Shown: one piece after another, positions 53,133 through 61,440 of the stretch
Position numbering within the stretch: the first letter of the stretch is position 1
Layout: each line of letters begins with the position of its first letter
Source: Pseudomonadota bacterium
GTDB taxonomy: Bacteria; Desulfobacterota; Binatia; Binatales; Binataceae
Length of the DNA stretch: 63,191 bases
Assembly: GCA_021324455.1 (NCBI GenBank)
Contig: JAJPJA010000064.1
Coordinates: 1-63,191 of the forward strand
Direction: 5' to 3'
Program-made: the position numbers and the translations under genes
Notes under the pieces: model-generated
The model's input: the letters and a program-made list of their open reading frames with translations, nothing else
What the model was told of the DNA's origin: nothing
Database searches by the model: none

Positions 53133-54521
53133 ATGAAGAATTCAAGCCCAAGCACAACTGGTTCGCGGCTACGATGGATGGTTCTTGCCCTGCTGGTGGT
53201 GGGGCTGGCGGGGATGGCGGCCTGCGACCCCGATAATCCGCAGGCGATATTTGTTGCGCCGACTCTTGCGCCCACCTTGAGCCCAACACCCACACCGGCC
53301 GCTAGCGCAACGCCCACGGCCACTCCCACTTTGGCGCCTGAAGCCTGCGTGCCTTCCAGCTCGATCGGCATCCTGGTCCAAAGCACCAACGCTACCGCCT
53401 ACGCGCCCAAAGGCAACTGGGGCGGCGGCCCGGTGGGTGTCGAAGTGGTGCCGGTTGAGACCAGCGCCGGCGTTGGCAAAGGCGGCGCGCCGACCACGGT
53501 AACGACTCCGAACACGGTCAATTCGTGCTCGTCGAATTCGGCCACCGGAGCTACGGTCTGCGTGGCCAACAACAGCGACGTCTACATCCTCAACGGAACC
53601 TCGCTGACCAAGACGCTGACCAGCGCGGCGGATGCCAGCGCCAGCTTCTCGGGCGGCTCATGCATGAACTGCGGCGTGGTGGTGGATTCGTCCACCAACA
53701 CCGCGGTGCTTGCGATCGGTCTGGGGGCGTCGCCCTCGGGTTCCGCCTACCAGACGCTGGATCTGACCACCAACACCTTCGCGGCGCCGGTTAACTCGCC
53801 CACCGGTGTCTCCGAGGATATCGCGGTCGATCCGGTCCGCCATCTTATCCTGTCTCCTAACGAGCAGGGCAATTACGAAGTGGCCCAGGTTGGAGCGTCG
53901 TCGACCACGGTGTTCGAGAATAAGATCGTGCCGATTCCGACGCCGACCCCGGCCGGCGCGCCCACCCCGAGCGCGGCTCTCGATTCGGCGGGTGAAGACT
54001 GCACCACGGGTATCGCCTTGGCCACTGACGAGTTCACCGGCAACCTGTTCATCGCCGACCTGACCCAGGCGACCTTTACGCCCGGAACTCCGAACACCTG
54101 GAACGCGCCCAGCCAGTTCCAGAACTTCCCCGAGTTCGACACGCTTGATGCCGGTACGTCGGGTATCGCGGTGGCTCCGGGAACCCACCTGGGTATCGTG
54201 ACCGGCGAATTCGGCGGCAATGTGGAAGGCGTGGTTCAGCTTCCTTCCACTTCCGGCAGCGGCATTCCCGCCGTGACCGACTGGGTGTCCTTCACCGTAC
54301 CCAACGATCCGAGCGGCGCGCCGTGGTCGGAGGGTCTTGACCCGCATACCGTGACCGCCTACGTCAGCCCCAACAGCGGCAAGGCGTTCGGTATCCTGGG
54401 CAATGGGAGCTTCACCTTCCTTGCAGTGGTGGATCTACAGGGTTTGCTGAGCGCTCCGCGCACGGGCCATGTGGTCAACAACCCGCTGCCGGCCGGCCTC
54501 GTAACGTTCGTGGCCGAGTAG
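53133..54521 (+). CDS. Putative lipoprotein with Thr-Pro linker and beta-propeller-like body
   Basis: 462 residues, ATG with GGAGAGGACG upstream. The signal VLALLVVGLAGMAAC has a lipobox-like GMAAC, so lipidation near residue 31 is expected. A linker of SPTPTPAASATPTATPTLAP (about 49-68) follows. The body then has repeated blade-like strands (SDVYILNGTSL, YQTLDLTTNTFAAPVNSP, ISPNEQGNYEVAQV, ISGIAVAPGTHLGIVTGEFGGNVEGV). I see no catalytic motif. The C-terminal half recalls extracellular beta-propellers. A perfect 12-bp hairpin follows 24 bases after the stop. Function unknown. Confidence 0.75.
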   Translation: MKNSSPSTTGSRLRWMVLALLVVGLAGMAACDPDNPQAIFVAPTLAPTLSPTPTPAASATPTATPTLAPEACVPSSSIGILVQSTNATAYAPKGNWGGGPVGVEVVPVETSAGVGKGGAPTTVTTPNTVNSCSSNSATGATVCVANNSDVYILNGTSLTKTLTSAADASASFSGGSCMNCGVVVDSSTNTAVLAIGLGASPSGSAYQTLDLTTNTFAAPVNSPTGVSEDIAVDPVRHLILSPNEQGNYEVAQVGASSTTVFENKIVPIPTPTPAGAPTPSAALDSAGEDCTTGIALATDEFTGNLFIADLTQATFTPGTPNTWNAPSQFQNFPEFDTLDAGTSGIAVAPGTHLGIVTGEFGGNVEGVVQLPSTSGSGIPAVTDWVSFTVPNDPSGAPWSEGLDPHTVTAYVSPNSGKAFGILGNGSFTFLAVVDLQGLLSAPRTGHVVNNPLPAGLVTFVAE

Positions 54522-54970
54522 CAGAGCCGGTTTGAAAAGGAACGCGGCAGGCCGCCCTGGGCGGCCTGCCGCAGTTCCGTTGTCTGGGCTCCGGCCGCCG
54601 CGCGGCTTATGCGCCGCGCCTCCGGAGCAATCTCTCCGCCCCAACGCACCGCTGCTCACGAGTCCGGAGCAGGCAGGGACGCCTGTCCTGCCAGGCCAGA
54701 GGCGTCTGTAAGGGCGAAGTCCGGTATGGTTTTGCCGGCCGGCGCGCGCCCATTGCTTTTTCTCCTCGGAGAGAGGATAAAGAGATCTGGTCGTGTTGGC
54801 GATTTTGTTAGACATGACCGATCCGGCGTTGTAGTTCCCGCCCGCCTTCGAGCGATCGCGCGACGCCAGACCCGCCGCACACTCAAGCCTGACGAAGGAC
54901 TGCTGAGAGCCTATCGCCGGAACCTTCGGCACAAGGCAGTCTCGCTGTGTTCTCGTAAGAGGAGAAACGA
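54522..54970. other. Intergenic region with hairpin and REP-like segment
   Basis: Contains the hairpin above, a second stem with bulge at 54672-54692 (GGCAGGGAC opposing GTCCTGCC, bulged), and no frame with coding character until the small Cys protein at 54971. The segment at 54655-54711 resembles widely dispersed CAGGCxGGACGCCTG-type palindromic repeats. I see only one such copy in the window. Confidence 0.45.
54545..54571 (+). terminator. Rho-independent-like hairpin downstream of the lipoprotein gene
   Basis: Arm CGGCAGGCCGCC (54545-54556), loop CTG, and its perfect complement at 54560-54571. The 12-bp stem with a 3-base loop is very stable. It sits 24 bases after the stop at 54521. Only a weak T-containing tail (TTCCGTTGTCT) follows, so efficiency is uncertain. 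Confidence 0.65.
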
Positions 54971-55171
54971 ATGCCGAGCTCCTATTGCGCCGAAAACAAT
55001 GCGGCCCTGGCGGCGGTGTGCTGCGCTTGCCGCAAGACCGTGCCGACCGCACTGATGATCACTCTGAACGGTTATGAGAACGGCAGCCGGACGCATAATG
55101 CCGTCTGCCTGGTGTGCGCACGCAAGGGCTGGCGTCCCGCGGGTTTCGCTGGAGTTTATCAGCGGTTGTAG
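54971..55171 (+). CDS. Small Cys-rich (zinc-ribbon-like) protein
   Basis: 66 residues, MPSSYCAENNAALAAVCCACRKTVPTALMITL... with paired C-x2-C motifs, CCAC (about 17-20) and CLVC (about 47-50), a likely zinc ribbon. A strong ribosome-binding site, GAGGAGAAACGA, precedes the ATG, which argues for real expression. No family recognised. It starts a patch of small genes (54971-55868) on the same strand. Confidence 0.6.
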   Translation: MPSSYCAENNAALAAVCCACRKTVPTALMITLNGYENGSRTHNAVCLVCARKGWRPAGFAGVYQRL

Positions 55172-55299
55172 GCCCAGCCCTGACGGATCGTACCGCCGCA
55201 GCAAGGGACCTGTTGTATCCAGGTGAGCGGCTTGCGGCCATGCGCCCTTGTGGACACCGATTGGATTCATCCTGCCTACGAGCAGAAAAGGAGCTTGCC

Positions 55300-55596
55300 A
55301 TGGAAACCATCTCTGGAGCGCTGACGATAAGCTACGATTCCAGGAAAGAGATCTATACGCTGCGCTTCGACCCGGCGACGCCGGGCGATGCGCCCGGACC
55401 TGCGCACACCGCTTGTCAGCCCGACGGGCGCTCTTGTGGAAGAGTGCGAGTCAACCTCACGGACGCGGTGCGATTCCTTGAGAAAGCCGGAAAATCGGAT
55501 CCCATTGCGCTGCTTGCCAGGACGCGGGTTGACGGCGGCACGTCGGTGCGGCTGAATATCACCCGGCATCAGCACAACACCCTTTTTGCGGCATGA
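55300..55596 (+). CDS. Hypothetical small protein
   Basis: 98 residues from ATG at 55300 with AAAAGGAG seven bases before. Sequence METISGALTISYDSRKEIYTLRF suggests a beta-rich fold; later RVRVNLTDAVRFLEKAGKSDPIALLARTRVDGG and VRLNITRHQH. No domain known to me. Small and soluble, probably in the cytosol. Same strand as the Cys-rich protein, 128 bases later. The longer frame starting at 55114 lacks a ribosome-binding site. Confidence 0.6.
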   Translation: METISGALTISYDSRKEIYTLRFDPATPGDAPGPAHTACQPDGRSCGRVRVNLTDAVRFLEKAGKSDPIALLARTRVDGGTSVRLNITRHQHNTLFAA

Positions 55597-55754
55597 TAGA
55601 ATCGTGTGGCGGCGCGTTTGCGGCAACCAGCCGTCCGCTCGAGTCATCAATCCTCGGGAAATGCACGTCGCAGCATGATGCCCGGGCGGTAGAGACTGAA
55701 ATCCGACGGCGATGCGGGCCGGACCGCCTGGATACAACCTGCACAATTGTTGGG

Positions 55755-55868
55755 ATGCACATTATGATTATCGATCATTCAATATTGATTGCCTGTATCG
55801 CCGGCGCCAGCTTCTTTGTCATTTTCTATGTGGGCGCAGTTGCCCTGGGCCGCGAAAGGATCGGGTAG
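55755..55868 (+). CDS. Possible small membrane protein
   Basis: 37 residues, MHIMIIDHSILIACIAGASFFVIFYVGAV..., a single transmembrane helix with Arg-rich tail (ALGRERIG). The frame is open further upstream to 55593. Single-span small proteins are often missed, but the short length and weak ribosome-binding region keep confidence low. Confidence 0.3.
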   Translation: MHIMIIDHSILIACIAGASFFVIFYVGAVALGRERIG

Positions 55869-56218
55869 ACCGAACTTCCACCGGACATAACTGTTTTCTC
55901 AACCGGTCCGGTGAGAAATGCATTACGGTAAATTGCACGAATCCCGCCTGGCCGCGGCAAATATATTTATCAGGCGTCTGCCGAATTTTGGGAGCACGTG
56001 GGACTGACCCCTGCTCTTTGAAAGGAAGGGATGCAACGGAGCTTCGTCCGCTCCGCGAAGTTTCTACTATCCACGAGCAGGTAAATATTAATGGTCGGAG
56101 CGCCGATCGCGCAGATACTTGGATTAAGCAGCCATTTGTTTGCGCTGGCACCCAGGGCGGGGCGTTGGGCGCACTCCAAAGCGGCAGGAAGCGATCGCTT
56201 CCTGCCGCTTTGGCTTGA
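55869..56218. other. Intergenic region with 38-bp palindrome
   Basis: About 350 bases without a gene, partly AT-rich near 55920-55975 (promoter-like but not placed). It holds GGGACTGACCCC-like sequence near 56003-56016, a short segment resembling ends of REP-associated elements, in single copy. The palindrome at 56176-56213 is listed separately. Confidence 0.45.
56176..56213. terminator. Perfect 38-bp palindrome, likely bidirectional terminator
   Basis: The 19 bases at 56176-56194 (CCAAAGCGGCAGGAAGCGA) are the exact reverse complement of 56195-56213. The hairpin lies five bases beyond the stop of the amidohydrolase gene (56219, minus strand) and could stop transcripts from either side. The central octamer is GCGATCGC. 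No long T-run is present, so termination strength is not certain. Confidence 0.6.
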
Positions 56219-57928
56219 CTAGTTGGCGGCGGCGAGCCGGTTGCGCAGCAGGCGGCCGGGCAGGGCGCCGGTGTGCTCATTGTTGCGCAACATCACCTGG
56301 CCGTTGACCACCGTCGCCAGCATCCCGGAGGATTTCTGCTTCAGACGGCGGGCGCCGCCGGGCAGGTCGTAAGTCACCTGCGGCATCTGCGGCTTGACCG
56401 TGTTGGGGTCGAACACGATTACGTCGGCGAACATGCCCTCGCGCAGCAGGCCCCGGCCGGTGAAGCCCCAATGCGAGGCCGGCACGAAGGTCAGCATGCG
56501 GATGCCCTGCTCCAGCGTCAGCGCCTGGCGCTCGCGCACCCAGTAGGCGATCAGATGCGTCTGCAGGGAGGAATCCATGATCTGCGATACGTGGGCGCCG
56601 GAATCGGAGAAGGTCACCACCGACCGCGGATGGCGCATGATTTCCAGCACCGCGTCCTGGTCCTCGTTGGTCAGCGGCTGCAGGAAGAACTGCTTCAGAT
56701 GCTTGTCCAGGGCCAGATCGATAATCGTTTCGACCGGGTCCTGGCCGCGTTCGGCCGCGATTTCGGCGATCGATCGGTACGGCGGCGTGGTGCGATCCAT
56801 CAGGAAGAACCAGTCGAACTCGGCTCGCCGCGGTTCGGCGCCGACGCCGCGCGGGCCTTCAGGCTCCATGTAGGCGGCGGCGACCAGCTTGCGGCGCATC
56901 TCGGGGTCGCGCAGCTTTGCCTCCTGCTCCTCCAGCGGCAGCTTGCGGAACTCGCGCCATACCGGATGTTTATCGAACAGCATCGTGGTCTCGAACGACT
57001 GGACGTTGGCGATCCATCGGCTATGTACCTGGATCGACATGCGGCCGCCTTCCAGCGCCGCCTCGTCGGTAATGTCGAAGTAGGGCCGCCACAGATTGGG
57101 AGCCCGGCGGCTGGCGCCCATGCCGTAGCTGACGTGGACGCCGGTATCGACCGCCAGCTTCTTCAGCCGCGCCAGGTATTCGCGAATCCGCTCAGGGTCG
57201 CGGCCGGTGTCCTCGCCGGCGATTTCAAAGGTGCCGGCGTTAAGCTCGCCCATCACGCCGACCAGCTCCCGCACTTCCTCCCACGACGCGAGCCGGCTGG
57301 CGACCGGGCCGCCGTCGGGCGTCTGATGGTTGACGGTGCGCGAGGTGGTGAAGCCTGCCGCCCCGGCCAGCATCGCGGAGCGCAGTTCGCGCTTCATCGC
57401 CTCGAGGTCGGCGGGCGTGGCCTTGTCGGTGAACGCGCGCTCGCGCATCACGTAGGTGCGCAGCGCCGAATGTCCCACGTAGGGTGCGTAGTTGATGCCT
57501 TTGGGCGTGCGGTCGACGGCGTCGAGGTATTGGGCGAAGGTCTCCCACGACCATTTGATGCCGGCGTTCATGGCGTCGGGGGAGATATCCTCGGCGCGCT
57601 CGAGGTTGCGGATCACCATCAGCTTGTCCTTCTCCGCGCAAGGCGCCAGCGAGAAGCCGCAGTTGCCCATCGCGACCGTGGTGATACCGTGCCAGCAGGA
57701 GCAGGTGCCGATTGGATCCCAGAACACCTGGGCGTCCATGTGAGTATGAACGTCGATAAAGCCGGGCGTGACGACGTGGCCCTCGGCGTCGATAGTCTCG
57801 CGCGCCTGGTCACGGATTTTGCCGATCGTGGCGATGCGGTCGCCGACGATGCCGACGTCGGCGCGAAAGCGCGGCATCCCGGAGCCGTCAATAACCGTGC
57901 CATTGCGAATGATCAGGTCGTACTGCAT
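56219..57928 (-). CDS. Amidohydrolase, N-acyl-D-amino-acid deacylase type
   Basis: 569 residues. N-terminal composite barrel-sandwich start YDLIIRNGTVIDGSGMPRFRADVGIVGDRIATIG, then the metal-site HTHMDAQVFWDP (about 62-73). GNCGFSLAP carries the Cys that bridges metals in D-aminoacylases, and VTFSDSGAHVSQIMD carries the catalytic Asp. The family hydrolyses N-acyl groups from D-amino acids; related large members act on other amides. The His in QVHSRW replaces the more typical HHK, so substrate may differ. It is divergent from the M20 peptidase. Confidence 0.88.
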   Translation of the reverse strand: MQYDLIIRNGTVIDGSGMPRFRADVGIVGDRIATIGKIRDQARETIDAEGHVVTPGFIDVHTHMDAQVFWDPIGTCSCWHGITTVAMGNCGFSLAPCAEKDKLMVIRNLERAEDISPDAMNAGIKWSWETFAQYLDAVDRTPKGINYAPYVGHSALRTYVMRERAFTDKATPADLEAMKRELRSAMLAGAAGFTTSRTVNHQTPDGGPVASRLASWEEVRELVGVMGELNAGTFEIAGEDTGRDPERIREYLARLKKLAVDTGVHVSYGMGASRRAPNLWRPYFDITDEAALEGGRMSIQVHSRWIANVQSFETTMLFDKHPVWREFRKLPLEEQEAKLRDPEMRRKLVAAAYMEPEGPRGVGAEPRRAEFDWFFLMDRTTPPYRSIAEIAAERGQDPVETIIDLALDKHLKQFFLQPLTNEDQDAVLEIMRHPRSVVTFSDSGAHVSQIMDSSLQTHLIAYWVRERQALTLEQGIRMLTFVPASHWGFTGRGLLREGMFADVIVFDPNTVKPQMPQVTYDLPGGARRLKQKSSGMLATVVNGQVMLRNNEHTGALPGRLLRNRLAAAN

Positions 57929-58116
57929 GGCTTCTCCTTGTCTGACTTTGAAGATTCGCTGTTGGGATTATTATTTAGCGCTTTTCGGCGCCGCTGTCGC
58001 TACCTTGGAGACCGGAATGGGCGCGCGATGAACCGCCCATTGGTGCAGAGTACGATTGAAACAGACGCCCTCGTCGGCCACGAATGGGTGAGGGGCCACA
58101 ATCAGAGGTAAACGCG

Positions 58117-59496
58117 GTGGAAGCCAGACTATTGCAATGGTGCAAAGAGCTGATTGCCTGTCCCAGTGTCACGACGGAGGGGACGCGCGCGATTGCGGAG
58201 TTTTGCGCTGCGCGGATGCTGGCTCCGTCCGGCATCGACGCCCGTTTGATTCCATCGGCTGCTCACGGCGAGCGCAACGTCAACCTGATTGCGGAGATTG
58301 CGGGGCGCGAGCGCGCGTTGACGCCGCTGGTGTTCAACACGCATCTGGATACGGTGCCGCCCGGCGATCCGGCGCTGTGGACCGCATGCGCAGGCGATCC
58401 GATGCATCCGCATATCGACGGCGACCGCATCTACGGCCTGGGCTCGGCCGACACCAAGCTCGACTTTGCCGCCAAAGTCATGGCGTTGACGATGGGCCCG
58501 CCGCGCCGCACGGTTTATCTGGTCGGCAGCTTTGGCGAGGAGCGCGGACTGCTGGGAGCCAAGGAAATCGCGAGCCGGCATCTGCTGCCGCCGGCTTTGG
58601 CGTTTGTCGGCGAGCCCTCGGGGTTGAGCGTGGTGACGGCGCATAAGGGACTGATCGTGTTCGAACTGGAAATCGGATTCGAACCGCTGAGGGGCGCCGG
58701 GACGGGCGGCGACGCGGTCCGGCGCGCGGTGTTTCGCGGACGCAGCGCGCATTCCAGCACCCCGCACTTGGGGCATAGCGCGATCAAGACCGCGCTGGCC
58801 GCGCTTAACGCGAACCACGCGGTCGAGGTGCACGCGGTCAGCGGCGGCGACGCGGTCAACAAGGTCGCGGCGCATTGCGAGCTGCTGGTGTCCTCGAACG
58901 CCGACACGCTGGATGGCGCCGCGATGGAGGAGCATCGCGGCGCGCCGCCGGCGCATCGGATTCCGGCGCCGGCACTGCGTGCGTTGGGCGAGTTCATCGG
59001 CGCGTTGGAGCATTTCGCCGAGGTCTCCGGCCCGTCCGAGCAGGACTACGCGCCGCCAACGCTGACCTGCAACCCGGGTGTGCTGCGATCGACGGAGCGG
59101 AGCCTGACGCTGGAGTTCGAATTGCGTCCGCCGCCCTCGCTGGCGCTGGATTTGGTGCGCAGCGGCGTAGCGCATGTGGCCGCGACAGTTCAGCGCGATC
59201 ATGCGGAGCTGAGTTTCACTCTGGGCGAGAAGCGGGCCAGCCCCGGCTATCGCGCACCGCTGGACAGCGAGGTGGCGACGCTGGCGATGCAGGCGCAGGC
59301 GCGGGCGGGTCTTGCGCTGGCGCACAGCGTCAAATCGGGATGTACGGAGGCTGGCGTCTATGCGGCGGCGGGTTTGCATCCGGTGGTGTTCGGACCGGGT
59401 CCGTTCGCGGGCAACATCCACGCGCCCAACGAATATAATCTGCTGAGCGAGGTGGAAGCGGCAGTGCGATTTTATCGCGAGGTGCTGGAGTTGTGA
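58117..59496 (+). CDS. M20-family metallopeptidase/deacylase (ArgE/DapE-like)
   Basis: 459 residues. Metal-binding pattern of M20: LVFNTHLDTVPPGD (first His and Asp), YGLGSADTKLD (bridging Asp), FGEERGLLGAKE (catalytic Glu-Glu), VGEPSGLSVVTAHKG (Asp equivalent replaced in part) and GCTEAGVYAAAG. The dimerisation insert lies between. I chose the GTG at 58117 (AGAGG eight bases upstream) over the ATG at 58084, which has none. Relatives remove acetyl or succinyl groups from amino acids. The adjacent convergent arginine N-succinyltransferase gene raises the possibility of acting on N-succinyl amino acids. That link is inference. Confidence 0.88.
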   Translation: MEARLLQWCKELIACPSVTTEGTRAIAEFCAARMLAPSGIDARLIPSAAHGERNVNLIAEIAGRERALTPLVFNTHLDTVPPGDPALWTACAGDPMHPHIDGDRIYGLGSADTKLDFAAKVMALTMGPPRRTVYLVGSFGEERGLLGAKEIASRHLLPPALAFVGEPSGLSVVTAHKGLIVFELEIGFEPLRGAGTGGDAVRRAVFRGRSAHSSTPHLGHSAIKTALAALNANHAVEVHAVSGGDAVNKVAAHCELLVSSNADTLDGAAMEEHRGAPPAHRIPAPALRALGEFIGALEHFAEVSGPSEQDYAPPTLTCNPGVLRSTERSLTLEFELRPPPSLALDLVRSGVAHVAATVQRDHAELSFTLGEKRASPGYRAPLDSEVATLAMQAQARAGLALAHSVKSGCTEAGVYAAAGLHPVVFGPGPFAGNIHAPNEYNLLSEVEAAVRFYREVLEL

Positions 59497-59514
59497 GCGG
59501 CGCGCCACCGCGGA

Positions 59515-60546
59515 TCAGGGCAGCGCAACCGCGCTCACCGCAGCATGCTCCTTGACCCCCAGCGCCTCCATCACATCAGTGGTCAGCACGATACGATCGC
59601 GTTCGGGCGGGGCGGTGCTGATCTGAATCGCGCGCATGCCGGCGTCGCGGTCTTCGTGCATGACCAGGTAGGTGCATTCCGAATGCTCGGGGGCGGAGAC
59701 GGTGCCGGGTACGACGTGGTAGGAGCGCAGCGCGTTGACCGGTTCCAGGTCGGCGACCATCGCGCCGTAATACGGGCCGGCGTCGAAGGGATCGATTTGA
59801 TCGAGATAGCGCAGTCCGGCCTGTTCGAGCAGACGCACCGCGCCGCGCGACTGCTCGCCGATCGCGCCCAGCGACGCGCGCACCTCGTCGGGAAGCAGGG
59901 CGGTATATAGCGGAGCGTCGGGAAACAGGGCGCGAATGAATTCCTTGTCGTGGATGGACAGCCGGTCGGCTTCGCGAAAGCTGAGCCCGGTCAGGCGCCG
60001 TCCGTAATGATCCCAGAACAGGTTGCCGTGATCGGGGGTGAGCGGCGGCAGGATTTCCGCGATGACGCGATCTTCGAAGCGGTTGCGATGGCGCGCGATG
60101 TACAAAAAACGCACCCATGAGAGCTGCTTGCCCACTTTCTCGGGCCGGCGGCGCAGTTCCGGATCGACGATCAGCCCGCCCACTTCGGTGGGTCCGTCCA
60201 TCGAATGGCGCAGGCGCAGGAAAGTGTGGCGGAACATCCTGCGCAGCGTGTGCGAATAGCGCTCGTCGCAATCCACCTGGAGATAATAATGAGGCGAGGC
60301 GGGGGTGCCGTGTTTGGCGATAATCATCGGGGCGCCGGCCAGGCGGCGCGTGCCAATCTCCTCGGCGCAGAACAGGTACAGGGCGCGCGAGCGGTCGCGG
60401 ATTTGACCGCGGAAAGATTTGACCGACTGCTTCAGCGCCTGCTCCATGCCGCGCGCCGTGGTGGGCATATTGACCGAGTCGAGCAGACGCGCGAGTTCCA
60501 GCAGTCGGCGCTGGTCGCGCGGATGGGCTTCACGCAGGAGGAACAT
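59515..60546 (-). CDS. astA: Arginine N-succinyltransferase
   Basis: 343 residues, the size of AstA/AruF. Family segments: MFLLREAHPRDQ (GNAT start), PTTARGMEQALKQSVKSFRG, RRLAGAPMIIAKHGTPASPHYYLQV, FLRLRHSMDGPTEVGGLIVDPELRRRPEKVGKQLSWVRFLYIARH, and EILPPLTPDHGNLFWDHYGRRLTGLSFREADRLS. It takes succinyl-CoA and arginine to N2-succinylarginine, the first step of the AST degradation route. No astB, astC, astD or astE-like gene is visible within the window. A single Met (60546) is the natural start; longer frame to 60738 was rejected. Confidence 0.94.
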   Translation of the reverse strand: MFLLREAHPRDQRRLLELARLLDSVNMPTTARGMEQALKQSVKSFRGQIRDRSRALYLFCAEEIGTRRLAGAPMIIAKHGTPASPHYYLQVDCDERYSHTLRRMFRHTFLRLRHSMDGPTEVGGLIVDPELRRRPEKVGKQLSWVRFLYIARHRNRFEDRVIAEILPPLTPDHGNLFWDHYGRRLTGLSFREADRLSIHDKEFIRALFPDAPLYTALLPDEVRASLGAIGEQSRGAVRLLEQAGLRYLDQIDPFDAGPYYGAMVADLEPVNALRSYHVVPGTVSAPEHSECTYLVMHEDRDAGMRAIQISTAPPERDRIVLTTDVMEALGVKEHAAVSAVALP

Positions 60547-60698
60547 CGGCGAAATGCAACATAACAGCTTTCGCGGACGGGCAAAAAGCAGACCATGTTG
60601 GGGCGGCACACAACATTCCGTTGCTTTGAAAAAGCTGGTTGTATATGGTTGGGGTGCGGATCGGGTTCGGGTGGCCGGCGCGAAGGAGGACGCGGGCG

Positions 60699-60881
60699 AT
60701 GGAGTTGCCGAAGTGCCAGAAGTGCAACAACGGGACACTTATACCACTTTCGGATTATGGGCAGGAAGGCGCTTCGGTTATTTTCAAAGCTTGGGTCTGC
60801 ACTAATCCGGAATGCGGTTTCAGCTTGCGCGTGGACAAGGGCGAAGTGACCTACGGCAAGCGCATCGAAACCAAACACTGA
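60699..60881 (+). CDS. Small zinc-ribbon protein
   Basis: 60 residues from ATG at 60699, preceded by AAGGAGGA with eight-base spacing (excellent ribosome-binding site). CQKC and C-x4-C (CTNPEC) pairs (in PKCQKCNNGTL and WVCTNPECGF) form a classic zinc ribbon, and the rest is a short beta unit (VDKGEVTYGKRIETKH). Likely a small nucleic-acid-binding or chaperone-type protein. Divergent from astA. Family not recognised by me. Confidence 0.75.
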   Translation: MELPKCQKCNNGTLIPLSDYGQEGASVIFKAWVCTNPECGFSLRVDKGEVTYGKRIETKH

Positions 60882-61440
60882 TACATCTGTAAGCCAAACC
60901 CGCTCGGGATCTGGATTCCAGGGGTGGCGTGGCATTGCGCGCTTTGGCCGGCAGTTGCGGGCGCTCATGGGGCCAGGGAAATAGTGGCTGATGCGAACCT
61001 ATGCTTTGCCGGGTTTACGCTGGTTTGTCCCGGCACAAGCCGTCAACTCTGGCGGTTGGCTCCGCCTGTTTCGTGCCTTCATCCGTCCAATTGTTGATCG
61101 GGCTTTTCCCAGCTTCGGGTAGAGCCGAGACGGCGTATGGCCGGCTGGAGCGGACAAGAGGCGCTGACCAAGCGCTCAGGGCGGACAAAATTCGCTGCGA
61201 AAGCCGAGCATAAGCGGCTCCTTCCCGACATCGCCATGACCGGCCGGGCGGCACTTGACGCCAATGGCAAATTTAGGTACACGGCCTAGTCGTACACGGG
61301 AGCAGGGTGATTTTTCGGTCCCGCGGGGCACCGTGCTGCGGCAAGCTTCAGGCGGCGGGTCGAGGGAGAATCCAGCGCCGATAGCAAGAAAAGGAACGAG
61401 CCGGACCTCGATTCCCGGCTCGTAAGAGAAGCGAGGTTCA
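60882..61440. other. Intergenic region upstream of YCF48 gene
   Basis: About 560 bases with no credible gene. Direct repeat GTACACGG at 61277-61284 and 61292-61299 (15 bases apart), in a likely promoter zone about 140 bases before the start codon. Such spaced direct repeats often mark regulator sites. No hairpin with a T-run was seen. Confidence 0.45.

Noticed and set aside
56003..56016. GGGACTGACCCC-like sequence resembling REP-associated transposon ends
   Set aside because: Single short copy without partner, transposase or flanking repeats in the window.
56273..58111. 612-residue plus-strand frame opposite the amidohydrolase
   Set aside because: A mirror frame; the amidohydrolase has metal motifs, and this one has none.
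58129..59508. 459-residue minus-strand frame opposite the M20 gene
   Set aside because: The M20 metal-binding residues are on the plus strand; this frame is Arg and Gln-rich noise.
61001..61213. 70-residue frame before the YCF48 gene
   Set aside because: No start signal or domain; likely non-coding.
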